In this document: positions 35,219 through 46,924 of the stretch, one piece after another | How the letters are laid out: every line of letters begins with the position of its first letter | How positions within the stretch are numbered: the first letter of the stretch is position 1 | Source: Pascua guehoae | Taxonomy: Eukaryota > Basidiomycota > Tremellomycetes > Trichosporonales > Trichosporonaceae | Direction of reading: 5' to 3' | Length of the DNA: 64,000 nucleotides | NCBI GenBank assembly: GCA_001600415.1 | Contig: BCJX01000003.1 | Location: 1,690,268 to 1,754,267, forward strand | Position numbers and translations under genes: made by a program | The notes under the pieces: model-generated | Told to the model about the DNA's origin: nothing | The model's database searches: none | The model's input: the letters and a program-made list of their open reading frames with translations, nothing else

Positions 35219-38200
35219 GGTCCTGGTGTCCCGGGTCGATTGATGTAGTGTGTATGTCAAGGTGTGTAGCAAAAACCAGAGTTGGCCAACAGACCGAGAG
35301 AGAAGCAAGGCCACAAAGTCGGCGCGTACTTTTAGTCGTCTCGGTCGCTCTGTCCCATAAGAAGAATGGCCGAGATAGCTCTGCTTCTTTGTTGGACAAA
35401 AAGGACAATGCTGGGTCTGTGGCTGTGCTTCGGGGACCCTCTCGGGCAGCGCGCGCAACGACTGGTGCGAGTTTGGTTCGAGTGCAAAGGTCGTCCCGAC
35501 GCAGTTGGCGATCGCCACCCAGATCGTGTGTGTTGGGCAGATACCGCGGGTGCGTGTGGGGTGTTGGGTGCAACGACCTGGGTCGTGGTCGAGGGTCTGG
35601 TGGTCGTTTTCAAGGTCACAATGGACAATGAGCGACTCTTTGAATATAGGTGGAGCGAGTGTGTGCGCACAAGCTCGGTAGGGCGGCACGCTCCGTTGGA
35701 GCGGAGCCCGTGTGCGGAACAGTGGGGTTCAGTGAGTCACCCCGCGAGCGATTGCAAGGGTGCATGCAAAGGGTGCCGGAAGCACCGGAACAAAATGGCA
35801 ACACTGGAATGGCACTCGAGGTGGCTGACGACGGCGCCTATGGCTGATGGCATGAGAGGTGAGGGGGTAGGCACTGTACTGTAGGGGTGAGGGGGTGAGC
35901 GGTGAGGCTTGACCCCGAGGGATATGAGGACAGTGATGGGTCTCAGGACCTTCGTTTGGGTCGACAGCGGGCCCGAGTTGGAAATGACGAGACGCCAGGA
36001 GAGGGAGGCAGGCGAGTGAAGACGGGCCGGTGCTGTAAGCTGAACCGTCAAGCATGAGGGCAAAGGGGAGAGAGAGAGCATGCGGGCGGCCTGGGCATGC
36101 GCGCTCTCGGCCGCACAATCGTGGGTTTGCCGGGCCGTCAGAGAGAACAATAGAGCGCGTTGACGGGTGGGATTCCGCGTCCGCGTGGTCCCGTAGGCAT
36201 TTTACACCGTGTGCCATGCCTTGAAGCAAAACGCCAAGGCTGGCGCCTCTGACAATCAGGAGATCCAGGTGTTATTACCGGCACGGCACGGGTACGAGGA
36301 TCGCGACCCCCCAGGACAAGACAGGACACACACACAGCAACGCTCACGCTCCCGCCCCGCCCGGTGGGTACTGCACTCTGTGCGCAGAGCCTTGCACACG
36401 ATGCGCCTATAGCCGCGCTGATCCTTGTTCACCCCGGATACCTTGGACGCCACTGCGCCACCGCCAGTCACCGGCTACCTCTGCAGAGTGTCAACTGGAG
36501 GTGGGTCTTGGCCAGGCGCCAGTTTGGTAGCGGCCGCTGGCTGACGGCAAGGGATCAGAGACGGCAAGTGCGGGGGGGGGAGGCATTGTCCATGGTGCAG
36601 TGCTGCAATTTGCTAGCACTGGAACATCATATTAGGTTAACCGCTGACACACAACACAGACACAGATGAGACGGGGCGCGCGCACCCGATGGGCGGTGAG
36701 AAGCGACGGTGCATGCGGCTCGTAACTCTGGCAAGGGACGTGTGCGGGGCGGGGCGGTGCTGCACATGTCTTGCTCGCTCCCAGGTCCCTTCATTTACTC
36801 GGTTTTGACCGGCGACCGAACAAGCAACTCACTGTGCGACATTATTGGGCATCTTGGGATGTACCGGCATGACCCAGAGCGGTCCATGCACGTTTGGCAC
36901 CGTGGCACCAGGGCACTATAGCAAACATGGGCCTTAGATGACGGAGGTGGCACTGGTGGGTGGCTGCTGGAGGATGTGGTGAGGGTGAGAAGGGTGAGAA
37001 GGATGAGAAGGGCTCTGTACAGGGCTCAAGACGGGATGTGGCGTTTGGGAGAACAATAAAAGACAAGGCAATGTTGAGAAAAGAGAGGTCACGGAAGTGG
37101 TGGTATATGGCTGGCCCCCGCTCGCGTGCAGGCGGCGGCCAGGCGCACGCGGCAGGTTTTGGCTCGCGGGACATGGGACATTTTTGGGCGAGAAATGCGG
37201 AACAAAACCCCCCGTCCAACGCCCTCAAACGCCACCATTTTGAGGCACAACTTGCAAGAGGCGTCCGCCATGTCCTGAACCTTGATGCGCGCCGCCTTGA
37301 TGCGCGTCTCCGTCTGCGTCGGGGCTGGGTCTGGGTGGGGCGGGGACCTCTTGACCAAGTTTCTGCAATGTGTACTGTCGTGCTTCGGAGGACAACAAAC
37401 GACGACGGATATAGCGCGTATAGCGGATGGGAATGTGTCGCATTTTCTCCAGCCATGGACATTTTGTGTCGCTGCGTAAGCCGTACAGCCGTACCGTTAC
37501 CGTCTCTCACCGAACCGTACGGCTATGACGCTTTTCTGATCGGCCGTGCTGATCGAGTGTGTCTGGCTCTGATCGAGCCCAACCTCAGACCTCCCGACGA
37601 CCGGAGATCCACAAGGGCACACGGACACTGGAGCGTATGGACAAGGTGACTGAAGGATCTGGGTCTGGACTGGGCTCGCTCGTCACCACTGCCGGCCTGA
37701 ACGACAACAATGGCAGCAAAGCAGCCGACGTGGTACCCATGTCGGGCCCGGGCCAGTGCAGTCCAGAATCATGGCCAAGCATGACTGCGCGCGCGAGGCA
37801 GCTTGGCGGCTGACGTGGCTGGCATGTCAGCGTGCAATACAGAGCAAGCGTGACGAATGTGCCAACCAGGTTGGACCGCCCGTCGTCCACTCGGATTGCC
37901 CCGTCGGTGCCTACAGTAGCCACCCTTGAACTAAAGTTCGGAGACGACGAAACAAGGACACACAACAAAGAAACCTTGGGGAATGACGACTGGTCCAGCC
38001 AGCCAGCCAGCCAACCAGCCAGTCACTCTGTCGGAAGCGACAGACTGCGGCGAAAGCGCCGCCACAATATTGTAAAAGTGGTCATTTTTCATTTTGGCCG
38101 CGGGCGATCCCGACCCTGTGTCACGATCTGTGCAGAGCCCTTTGCAGCCTGAAACACTTGACCACCTCGAGTCACTCGTCTCCGCGCGAGCGGACCATTG

Positions 38201-38381
38201 ATAATGCCACGGCTGCTCTTGTGAGCAAACTTGTGGCACACAACCACCCGACAGGGACACACACAAAAAAAAGAGCGTGTGGCTTACATGATTCTGTATG
38301 ACAATAATAGCTAAAGGTGCCACATTGTTGGCGGCAGCACTCGTCACCTTTGTACTATCGGACCCTGTTGCGCTTCAAGGC

Positions 38382-38690
38382 CGCATTTGTAGTGCCACCG
38401 TCGTAATTACAGTATTGGTAGGAAAGCCCACTGTGGAGTACAGCGGTCCCGCAGGTCAACGAGCGCATTGACGTATTGGAGGCGCGCGGAAAGATAACAT
38501 GCACCGTTGTTCCCCGCGACATTTGTAGCGGTGACGACGCAATTGGTAGCACAGCCCACTTCGGAGTAGATTACCCCGCAATACAACTTGGACTGTCGCT
38601 ATTATGGGCCACATTTGTAGTGCCAACGTCGCAATTGGTAGTATAGCCCACTCTGGACGGCTATCTGCTCCACAATCCAACTCGGAGACA
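38382..38690 (+). repeat. three diverged direct repeats
   Basis: Units begin at about 38382, 38519 and 38609. Each runs CATTTGTAG, then CGxCGCAATTGGTAG or a variant, then AGCCCACT(C/G/T)(T/C)GGA, then a CAAxxCAACTxGGA-type end in the last two. Spacings of about 137 and 90 bp show old, unequal copies. Confidence 0.75.
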
Positions 38691-39307
38691 AGTTTGAAGG
38701 CGCAAGGTGGAAGCGCAAGGTGGAAATTAATATTACAAAACGACGCCACAGGGATAGAACCTCTGCGCCATCTTCGCTCGCCCCACGCCTCCCTCACCTC
38801 GGTAGCAGATCTTTGCGTGCCCAACGACGGACACGACGGGCGACCTCGACAGCTGGGCAGAGGTTCGGCCGCGCCGACTCTCGTACAACCCCCACGGCCC
38901 AAGGGAGGCCAGCTGAAAAATACCACCCACGTCAATAAAACAAAATAAAAAATAATAAAAATATAAATCCTCCGTGGCGCATCGGCGCCACCGGGCCGCC
39001 ACCGCCACACCCCTCCCCTCTCCCCACCCTCTGGTCCCTCTCCGTCCACCGCCTCGCCTGTTCGCGCCAGACGCGCGGAAAAACCTCGCGATCACCGCAC
39101 CCCAGCGAAGACCGCCTTGCCCCTGGCATTGCCGTGACGCCGGGCGTTTGACGACCCGCCGTGGACCACACTGTTCAGGTGGCAGTACTAGTATGTGTCG
39201 GGTCAGGGGTGAGCGTCAGGAAACCCTCGTGGGCCCTGATGATCAAAACCCGAGAAATGACAACGGCGTGTGTGCAGGTGAGTATCTTGGCAGCACTAAG
39301 CGCCCAC

Positions 39308-39366
39308 CCCTCGTTTGTGCTCGGTTGTGCTCGTTTGTGCTCGGTTGTGCTCGTTTGTGCTCGTTT
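39308..39366 (+). repeat. GTTTGTGCTC short tandem repeats
   Basis: Alternating CTCGTTTGTG and CTCGGTTGTG decamers, at least five copies, followed by degenerate CTCGTTTACAT copies to about 39415. Confidence 0.8.
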
Positions 39367-40019
39367 ACATCGCTGGTTTACATTGCTCGTCTACATTGCC
39401 CGTTTCCAACTGGTCGTTTACACCCGCCAACAGCACCCGTATCTCCCCCGTCGTCTTGGTGCACTGCCCCCTTTGTCTAATTTTAAAGTGAGACCACCCT
39501 CCCCCCCCTGACCCCGCGTCTGGGGTGCGTCTCCCGTCTCGCTCGTCTAGCTCGTCTGGGGCCGTCAAAGTCGTCAATAATCTGCCCATGTGGCCGGTCC
39601 ACCCCCGCGGAAATGGCCGCTGGACTAGTCCTCCGCGCCATTAATCGCGGCGATCTTGATAGGCGTCGTGCGTGTCGGGAACGCCGCAGAAGGTGCAGGG
39701 CGCAAAGGCCATGTGGGTGGCCATGTGTCCAGTTCACGGGGTTGGGGAAGATTTGCACTGTGATCGCACGGCCGAAGGACACGCAGCACGTCGTTTTGTC
39801 GGATCATTTTTGCAGGTTGTCTTTTTGTCTTGTCACCTTTTTTTTTTCTTGGCCGCAAGTGCCCCAGGTGCCACTATGGCAACAACACCCGGCCGGCGTA
39901 TTGCGGTCTTCACTGCTCTGCGCTGAAATCTTGTCCAGTCCGAGCTGTGCTTCGCCTATACGCCCAGCGCCTGCCTGGCCTGCCTCGAATCCACCCACGT
40001 GGTCAGGATGTTTGGATTG

Positions 40020-40264
40020 CTGTAAAACAACTGTAAATAGGACAGCGGTCACAGGTCACACGGCAAAAATCCTGTCCTGTCACAGTGTCGCAAGAGGCCC
40101 AGTCCTGTTGTTTTGGCCATTATTCCAATCCTGTCTGCCAAACCTGTGTTTGTATTGGCCGAAATCAGCTCCTGTCCGGTCCTGTCACAGGTCACAGACA
40201 CAGAGTCCTGTACCCCACCAAGTGGGGTTTACAGATAAAATTCCTATTTACAGTTGTTTTACAG
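40020..40264. mobile_element. candidate MITE with 23-bp terminal inverted repeats
   Basis: Left arm 40020-40042 (starting CTGTAAAACAACTGTAAAT) and right arm 40242-40264 are perfect inverted copies, 23 bp each, enclosing 199 bp without coding capacity. The inside is rich in TCCTGTC and CAGGTCACA subrepeats near both arms. Size, perfect arms and lack of a gene fit a small non-autonomous DNA transposon. I do not see a convincing target-site duplication. Confidence 0.55.
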
Positions 40265-41054
40265 TATAGGATGTGGGGATTAGGGATCCAGACGGCGTCC
40301 AGCTGTCCACTGGATAGCAGGATGCACTCGCGTGCTCGCACCCCGCACGGCCAATCATGCCACAATCGCAACATTGGCCACAACCTTGGCAGCTCGCCGT
40401 GTCCCATTGTACATGCAATTGTACAGAGGGTGCCAAAAAGGGCCGTGAGAGGCGCAGGGTGAGATATGTGAGATTTGTCTTGCGTTGCCGAACGATCATC
40501 TCAGCATGCTCAGCACCAGCTTAGAGCTACATGCCACGGCATCCCTACACCCCTCACAGTCCTTTTTGACACCCTCCGTACAAGCTCTTTGGGCCTTGGA
40601 AAGATCTACTTCTGTAGCTTCTGGCGTTCGAGGCACGCGGTGTGTATGACGCGCACGTGCCTGATCCACATCCCCCATCATTCTTTCTGAGCAGGCCCAT
40701 CGTGCGAGTCGAGCACGACAACACTGTGCGCCTCTGGGGCAAACGACCGTTCGCATCGGTCCAACTGACGCAACTGGAACCGTCGGACAGGCAAGTTGTT
40801 GCATCCATTCCTTCCTATCTATCCCTTGTCCCATGCATACAGTACAACTGGCATTGGCTGCGATGTTTGGGCCCTATCCTGGGAGTTGCCGCGCGGGGTG
40901 GCGCAAGGCGACGCCCAGTCGGACCAGACGCGCGCGCCAGCACAGGTCACTAGCAGCTGCAGACGGCAAAAGCCATCGCAGCGCTCCCTCCGCACCCGCA
41001 ATCACAAGCGCGGATGGCGGATGAGAAGGTTGGCCTCGAGACCATACCTGGTGC

Positions 41055-44000
41055 TTAGGCCTGGCCGGCAGTGGTGCGGCCAATGGCGCGCGACACACCA
41101 CCCTCGAGGACAGGCAGGGCCTTGCCCTTGCCTGCAGGTGGGAGCTCCATGAAGCCGGCGCGGATGAGCCAGGCAATGTACAGGCCGAGGAGATCCTCGG
41201 TCACGCCCGCCGTGGGCTTTTCGCCCGCCGCCGTGGCGAGCGCCTGGGCGTTGGTGTCGTCGAGCTCGACCGCCTTGGTGCTCGTCGGGAGGTCGTCGAG
41301 CACAAAGTGCAGGAGCGGGAAAAGGGCATTGTCCTGAGTCTGCAGGACGTGCTGCTCGAGCTTGGTACGCCACTGGACGTACTCGACGCGCGTGACAGGG
41401 TAGCCGTACGTGATAAGCGACCCGAGGAAGTCGTTGAAACGCAAGCGCGGGTGACCGGTAACGTGGATAACGTTGAAAGCCGAGGCAGGCGATGTCGACT
41501 GGGTCGACAAAGACGCGAGGAGCGCAACGTGGTCGACGGGGCACATGTTGATCGAGTTGTTAATGTCCGGGACGAGACCCAGCTGGAGACAGCCCTTGAC
41601 CATACGCCACAGGAAGTCGTCCGTGTTAGTGACGGCATTCTTCGAGTCGCCGACAACGTAGCTCGGACGAATGATCCAGCCCGAAAGACCACGCTTGGCG
41701 GCCTCCATAATAATCTTCTCGGCAACCCACTTGCTCTGGCCGTAGCCCGTGTCGAGGCCCGTGCGGGCGTCCTCGAGGTCGTCCGACTCGGGGAGACCAG
41801 CCTGGCCGGCGCTGAGGAGCTCATCGCTCTTGGCAACAAACTTTTCGTTGTCAAGGACGGCCGTCGACGAGATAAAGCTAAAGATCTTGGGCTTGGTAGT
41901 CGCACAGAGCTCAAGGCAGGTCGTCGTCGACAAGACGTTGGCGGCACGCATCTTGGCGTAAGGGTAGACCCAGTGGACGACGGCGCCGTTGTGGAGAACG
42001 GCATCGGCCTCGGAAGCAACACGGTCCCACACGGCCTGCGAAAGACCAAAGTGCTCGTCCGAGAGGTCACCGACGACAGCCTCGACGCGGCCGTCGGTAA
42101 CCCACTTCTCGTCCCAGACACCACGGCCCTCACCGCTGTCGCGCAGGCGCTTGAGACCGTCCTCGGCCGTCTTGGCACGGACGAGACAGATGACCTTGGC
42201 AACACGGCGTGACAAGAGGTCGCGCAGCATAAACGCGCCGAGGAAACCGGTCGCACCAGTGAGGAAGACGGTGAGCTTCTTGGTGGCAAAGTCGGCAGGA
42301 AGCGGCGCAAACTTGGCGGGGAGCTTGGCCGAAAGCTCGGCAACGTCGTTGGCGTACGCCACCTCCTCGACCTTGTCCTTGCCCTGCTCGGCGGGCTCGG
42401 CGGCGTTCAGACCAGCGGTGGCGAGCTCATCAATGGCCGCAGCCTGGGCCTGGATGGTAGGCTTCTCGAACACGAGGCCGAGGGGCGCGTTGACAACAAA
42501 GGCCTTGCGGATCTCAAAGATGAGACGCGTGGCCAGGATCGAGTGGCCGCCAAGGTCGAAGAAGTTTTCGTCAATGCCAATCGACGGGGGAGGCGAGGGA
42601 AGAAGGCGAAGCCAGATGTCGTGGATCGTCTTCTGGGTCGGCGTGAGCTTGGTCGACGACTTGGGGGCGGGGTGGCTCGCGAGCGCCGTGTCGGGGAACG
42701 GAAGGGCGGGCTTGTCAATCTTGCCGTTCGGGTTGAGTGGCAGCTTGGACAAGGGGAAGTAGACGGCGGGGACGGCGTATGACGGGAGCTTCTTCTTGAG
42801 ATGCTCGCGAATGTCGCGAATGAGGCGGCGGTACTTGCGCACACCACGGATCATCTGGTCCTTGAGGTCAATGTCCTCGTCCTCGGGCGCACCCTCCGAG
42901 GCGCTCGCCATGCCAGCGAGGTCGGGTCCGTCATTGGGGACAAAGTACGAGACGAGCACCTTCTCCTCGTCCTTGTCGCGACGAACAAGAGTGACGTTTT
43001 CGCGCACGAGCGGGTGACGCGACAGGTGGGTGTCAATCTCGCCGAGCTCGATGCGGAAGCCACGGATCTTGATCTGGTCGTCGGCACGGCCAGTGCACTC
43101 GACACGGCCGTCGGGGAGGTAGCGACCCAGGTCACCTGAGCGATACATGCGGTCACGGATGCCAAACCAGTGCTGGGCAGCCGCGGGGTTGGTCTTGATG
43201 AGCGTGTCCTCGCGCTCAATGCCCTCGGTAAACCAGTTGGTGACAAACTTCTCGGCAGTGGCGTTGGGGTCAAGGTAGCCCTCGGCAAGACCGCCAGAGC
43301 GCACGTAGATTTCACCCATCTCACCCACAGCGCACGGGACGTTGCGGTCGGTGCGGTTGACAACGAGGAGCTGCACGTCAATCATACCCTGACCGGCGGG
43401 GATGAGGTCCTTCTGAGTGGACAGGAAGGTCATGTCCTCGTTGACACTGGGGATGGCAAAGTACGACACGGCGCGCTGCGTCTCGGTCGTTCCGTACATG
43501 TTGATGATGCACACGTTCTTGGCGAGCGACTGGAGGCGGTGGCAGTCACGCTTGGTGAGGACGTCACCGACAAAGAAGGCGTTGCGCAGGGATGGGATCT
43601 GGCGAGTAGCCTGAGCCGAAAGGAGCTGACCCATGGCGGGCGTGAGGTGGGTGACGGTCACTTCGTTGTCGTCCATCCACTCGGCGAGACGACCGGGGGT
43701 GCCGATATCGTCGGCAGTGGGCACATAGAGCGACGCGCCAAGGAAGAGAGGCGTGAAGATGTCGCGCTGAATGGGGTCGTGCGCGATACCACTGAGCATG
43801 GTAAAGCGCGAGTCGGTGCTCAGACCAAAGCGCTCCTTCATCCACGGGAAGAAGTGGGTGAGCGAAAAGTGACGACCCTTGACACCCTTCGGGATACCCG
43901 TCGAGCCCGAGGTGAACGACAGAGTAGCGCTCGAGTCGGGGCCGAGGACAACACCAGCAGGGGTCTGCGAGTACTGCTGGAAGGGAGCAAGAATGTCCTG

Positions 44001-45390
44001 GGCGGCACCCTTGGGCGAGCCAGTCACGCCGTTGGCAGTCATCTCAATGGCAGGAACGTGCACGCGGAGCTGGAGCTTCTCCTTGATGTAGTCAGAGACG
44101 GTGGGCGAGAGGACGCCGGCGCTCGAAATAACGAGCAGTGCACGGGGCGTCGAGACCTGCAGGTAGACAACCTGGCGGGTGGGAGGGTATGCGGGGTCTA
44201 TTTGGTTAGTCACGTTGGTTTGGAATGGTGGTGAAAAAACTAACCGACGACGGAGAAGACACCACCGGCCTTGAGGATACCCATGACACAAACAACAAGC
44301 TCGACCGAGCGCGCAGCGTAGACCATGCACACTTCTCCGGGCTTGATACCGTTCTGCAGGAGGGTGTGGGCAACCACGTTGGACGCCTCGTCAATCTGGC
44401 GGTAGGTAAACTCCCTCCGGCCTCGAGAGGGGCCGTCCATAATGTCCTGTCCCTCGGCCTGCTCGCACTGGACGATACAGGTGCGGTCGGGGTGGGCCTT
44501 GGCGTTTGCCGAGAAAATGTCAGGAATAGCACCGACAAAGCCGCACCAGTCGAGGTCGGACGAGGGGTCGGGGAGGACCTTGACCTGGTCCGGGGTGCGG
44601 AGTGGCAGCGACCCGATGGGGTGGGCTGGGTCAGAGCTCGAGGCCGACCTGAGAAGCTGGAGAAGCGACTCGAGGACGGCGTGGATACGCGCCTGGGTGA
44701 ACAGGAGCGAGTTGTAGGCCAAACGCAGGTAGAGGGATGGCATGGTGGTGCGAGTAGCAGGGGTATCGCTGTGGTTGGCGAGCAGGAAGATTGTCCAGTC
44801 GGTGGTAAGCGACGCCGAGGGGTCCGAGTCGACCTGGGTCGAATCAAAGAAGCGGACGCGGTACAGCGGGCCCTCGGGCTTGAGGCGGTCCACCAGCTGC
44901 GAAAGCGGCACAACGTCGGCCGCGGCCTCCTCCTCGCGCTCCATGACCTGGCGGAGCACGTCGTAGAATGTCATCTCGGCTGTCAAGTCGAGCTTGAGCA
45001 GGAGCGGCGTCGTGGTCCCTGGCGCACTCGTGCAAACGACCATACTTGGGTCGGGCGTGTACCGGAAGAGGAGAACGACAAACGACGTCAAGAGCAGGTG
45101 ATACGGCGTAGGAAGCGGCGCCGAAGGGTACATGTTGGAGAACTCGTACGTCAAGTGCATGAGGGGCGGGGTGAGCGACGGCGGCAATGACTTCTCCTGG
45201 AACGACTCGATGAGCTTGGCAGGCGCTGCATGTTAGCCCTCAGCGTGCTCGTGAAAGAAAGTTGGACAATAAATATCAGCTCACTTGGCCGGGGGTAGTC
45301 TGTTGGGAGGGCCAGGCTCGGCAATGCGCCGAGACGCTTGGCCCATCGGTCAAGCATGGGCTTGACGTCTGCTGGGAGTGCAGACACCAT
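41055..45390 (-). CDS. LYS2: L-2-aminoadipate reductase LYS2
   Basis: Exons 45285-45390, 44245-45225 and 41055-44197 give 1409 aa, the usual LYS2 length. Reduces alpha-aminoadipate to its semialdehyde in the fungal lysine pathway, using ATP, NADPH and a phosphopantetheine arm added by LYS5. Domains in order: condensation-like N-terminal region (about 40-270), adenylation domain with TSGSTGIPKGV (about 450) and YRSGDLGRYLPDGR, carrier domain with DLGGHS (Ser near 911 takes the cofactor), then the terminal reductase with TGATGFLG (about 1007) and YGQSKWVAEK (about 1180). All key motifs are intact, so the enzyme should be active. Two adjacent TGACTC sites about 170 bp upstream suggest Gcn4-like general amino-acid control. 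The long plus-strand open frames over it are codon-bias shadows. Confidence 0.97.
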
Positions 45391-45841
45391 TTTGGAAAGA
45401 GTGGGTGAGTGTAAAGAAAGAGTGGGGTAGGTGGTGGTATTGATTCATGTAGATAAAGACTGCTGGTGGCTGCGTGCGTCGGCCCACCGACCGCCGACCA
45501 GGACCGACCACCAATGTCCACTGCTACTCGACTTTTGCTTTTGCCCATTCGCGCCGCGACGACTGACTCTGACTCGATCACATCATAACCCAGGGCAGGA
45601 CAGATCTTGATAAGGTACCCCGCCGGACACATCCGTCCGATAGCAAGAAAAACAACACATCATTGATCACGTGGCTTCTGGACAACCGTCCCTGAGTGCG
45701 GCCTCTGCTATTCATGACTGAGTCGTGTTGTCGATTGCGGTTCCGCGCTGTTGTTGACGTCGAAATGACAAGTCGCAGCACCTGACCCTAACTTGTGCAA
45801 CTTCTGCAACCTCCTTATATCCATACTTGTTCTCTATCACA
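45391..45841. promoter_or_regulatory. divergent promoter LYS2 / MDP-1 phosphatase
   Basis: The 451 bases between two divergent start codons. Contains paired TGACTC (45564-45575), TGACTGAGTC (45715-45724) and CACGTG (45668-45673). Confidence 0.6.
45564..45575 (+). promoter_or_regulatory. tandem TGACTC (Gcn4-like) sites
   Basis: TGACTCTGACTC, two abutting copies of the core recognised by Gcn4-type bZIP factors, upstream of a lysine biosynthesis gene that is a classical general-control target in fungi. A related TGACTGAGTC lies 150 bp away. Confidence 0.6.
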
Positions 45842-46646
45842 ATGCCGAGGAGGACACGAGTACCTCCCGAGCCCAAGTCCCCTCCTGGGGGCTGGCGCAC
45901 GCTGTCACCCGATGATCCTGAGGCGTATCCCCTCGCTGTCGTCTTTGACCTTGAGTGAGTTCAGCAATCATAGCCCTCGCGAAGCGGCTCTTTTGCCACC
46001 GCACTTTTGCAAACTGTCGCTGACATGCAGTTACACGCTCTGGGATTTGTGGATCGGTTCGTAGCTCGACTCGGTGTATTTCGTTTACTTACCCTCAGAC
46101 ACACACATTGCGCCTCCTCTAAAGCGCAAAGGAAGCTCGATCAACCACTTGTGTGACCGCCGCGGTGGTGAGCTGTGCTTCTATCACGAGGTACCTGCTA
46201 TCCTACACGAGCTCAAGAGGAGGAGAATACACATTGCTGTAGCGTCGCGCACCGGCGCTGTGGAACTGTGAGCTGAACAATACTTGACATAGCTGACGGC
46301 AGTGCCCGCGAAGCACTCAGCCTGCTCATCATCCCGGGCGTGGAGGACGATGTGGTCCGTGCCGCGACATATTTCAACACTGTGGGTTTCTTGCGTCCTA
46401 GGCATTCTAACCCGACAGGTGGAGATCTACCCCACGTCCAAACTCAAGCACTTCCGCGAGATCCACCGCAAGACGGGCATCCCGTTCGAGCAGATGCTCT
46501 TCTTTGACGACGAACACCGCAACTATGAGGTCGAGAAGCTTGGTGTCACGATGCAGTTTGTCACGAACGGCACGGACCGCGCCCTGTTCGAGCAGGGACT
46601 CGCGCTCTGGCGGCAGCGACGGGGGATCCGAGTCGTAAAGGACTAG
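45842..46646 (+). CDS. magnesium-dependent phosphatase 1 (MDP-1, HAD family)
   Basis: Exons 45842-45954, 46031-46056, 46099-46267, 46303-46381 and 46419-46646 give 204 aa. Splicing rebuilds HAD motif I, VVFDLDYTLWDLWID, across a 26-nt exon; motif II is IAVASRT, motif III TSKLKHF, and motif IV LFFDDEHRN. These match MDP-1, a cytosolic HAD phosphatase that acts on protein phosphotyrosine or phosphosugars, including fructosamine 6-phosphates, in animals. The N-terminal 25 residues are Pro-rich and unusual. Length fits the family. Diverges from LYS2. Confidence 0.9.
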
Positions 46647-46924
46647 TTGCGCTCTTTGTGTGTGTCCCGATGGTATTATCGTAGACTGTATCGATCGTAG
46701 AGCTCATTCCCGAGCTGAACCTGTGCATCGCTGTGTACTTCACCAGAGACAACGAACGACGTTGGAGGCTAGGTGCGATTACGAGCAGTGTCCGTCGTCG
46801 TGTCACTGCCACCTTCTGGTGGCCATGAGGTCAGTGGGTGTGGGGTCTCCACACATTGCCTTTCTTTGTGTTTCATTTCATGCATTGCGACGCCTGTGCA
46901 ACTTTGTCCATCCTCCCACTCCTC

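Larger units (their letters stand above)
35219..41054. other. 5.8-kb gene-free region with repeats
   Basis: The longest non-coding stretch in the window, upstream of the clampless-like gene and downstream of LYS2. Open frames here are short, overlapping and without domains. Contents: CCAG microsatellite near 37995-38030, a diverged repeat at 38382-38690, an A/T-rich patch at 38929-38967 with repeated AATAAAA, GTTTGTGCTC repeats near 39308-39366, and a MITE-like inverted repeat at 40020-40264. It could hold a long promoter, a non-coding RNA or decayed transposons; the sequence does not decide. Confidence 0.55.

Noticed and set aside
35219..35689. Extended N-terminus of the clampless-like protein
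   Set aside because: The frame stays open for 157 more codons but the text is not protein-like, and 35218 starts the compositionally uniform region.
41307..44234. Long plus-strand open frames opposite LYS2
   Set aside because: They mirror the strong GC bias at LYS2 third codon positions and encode Arg/Val-rich text without motifs.
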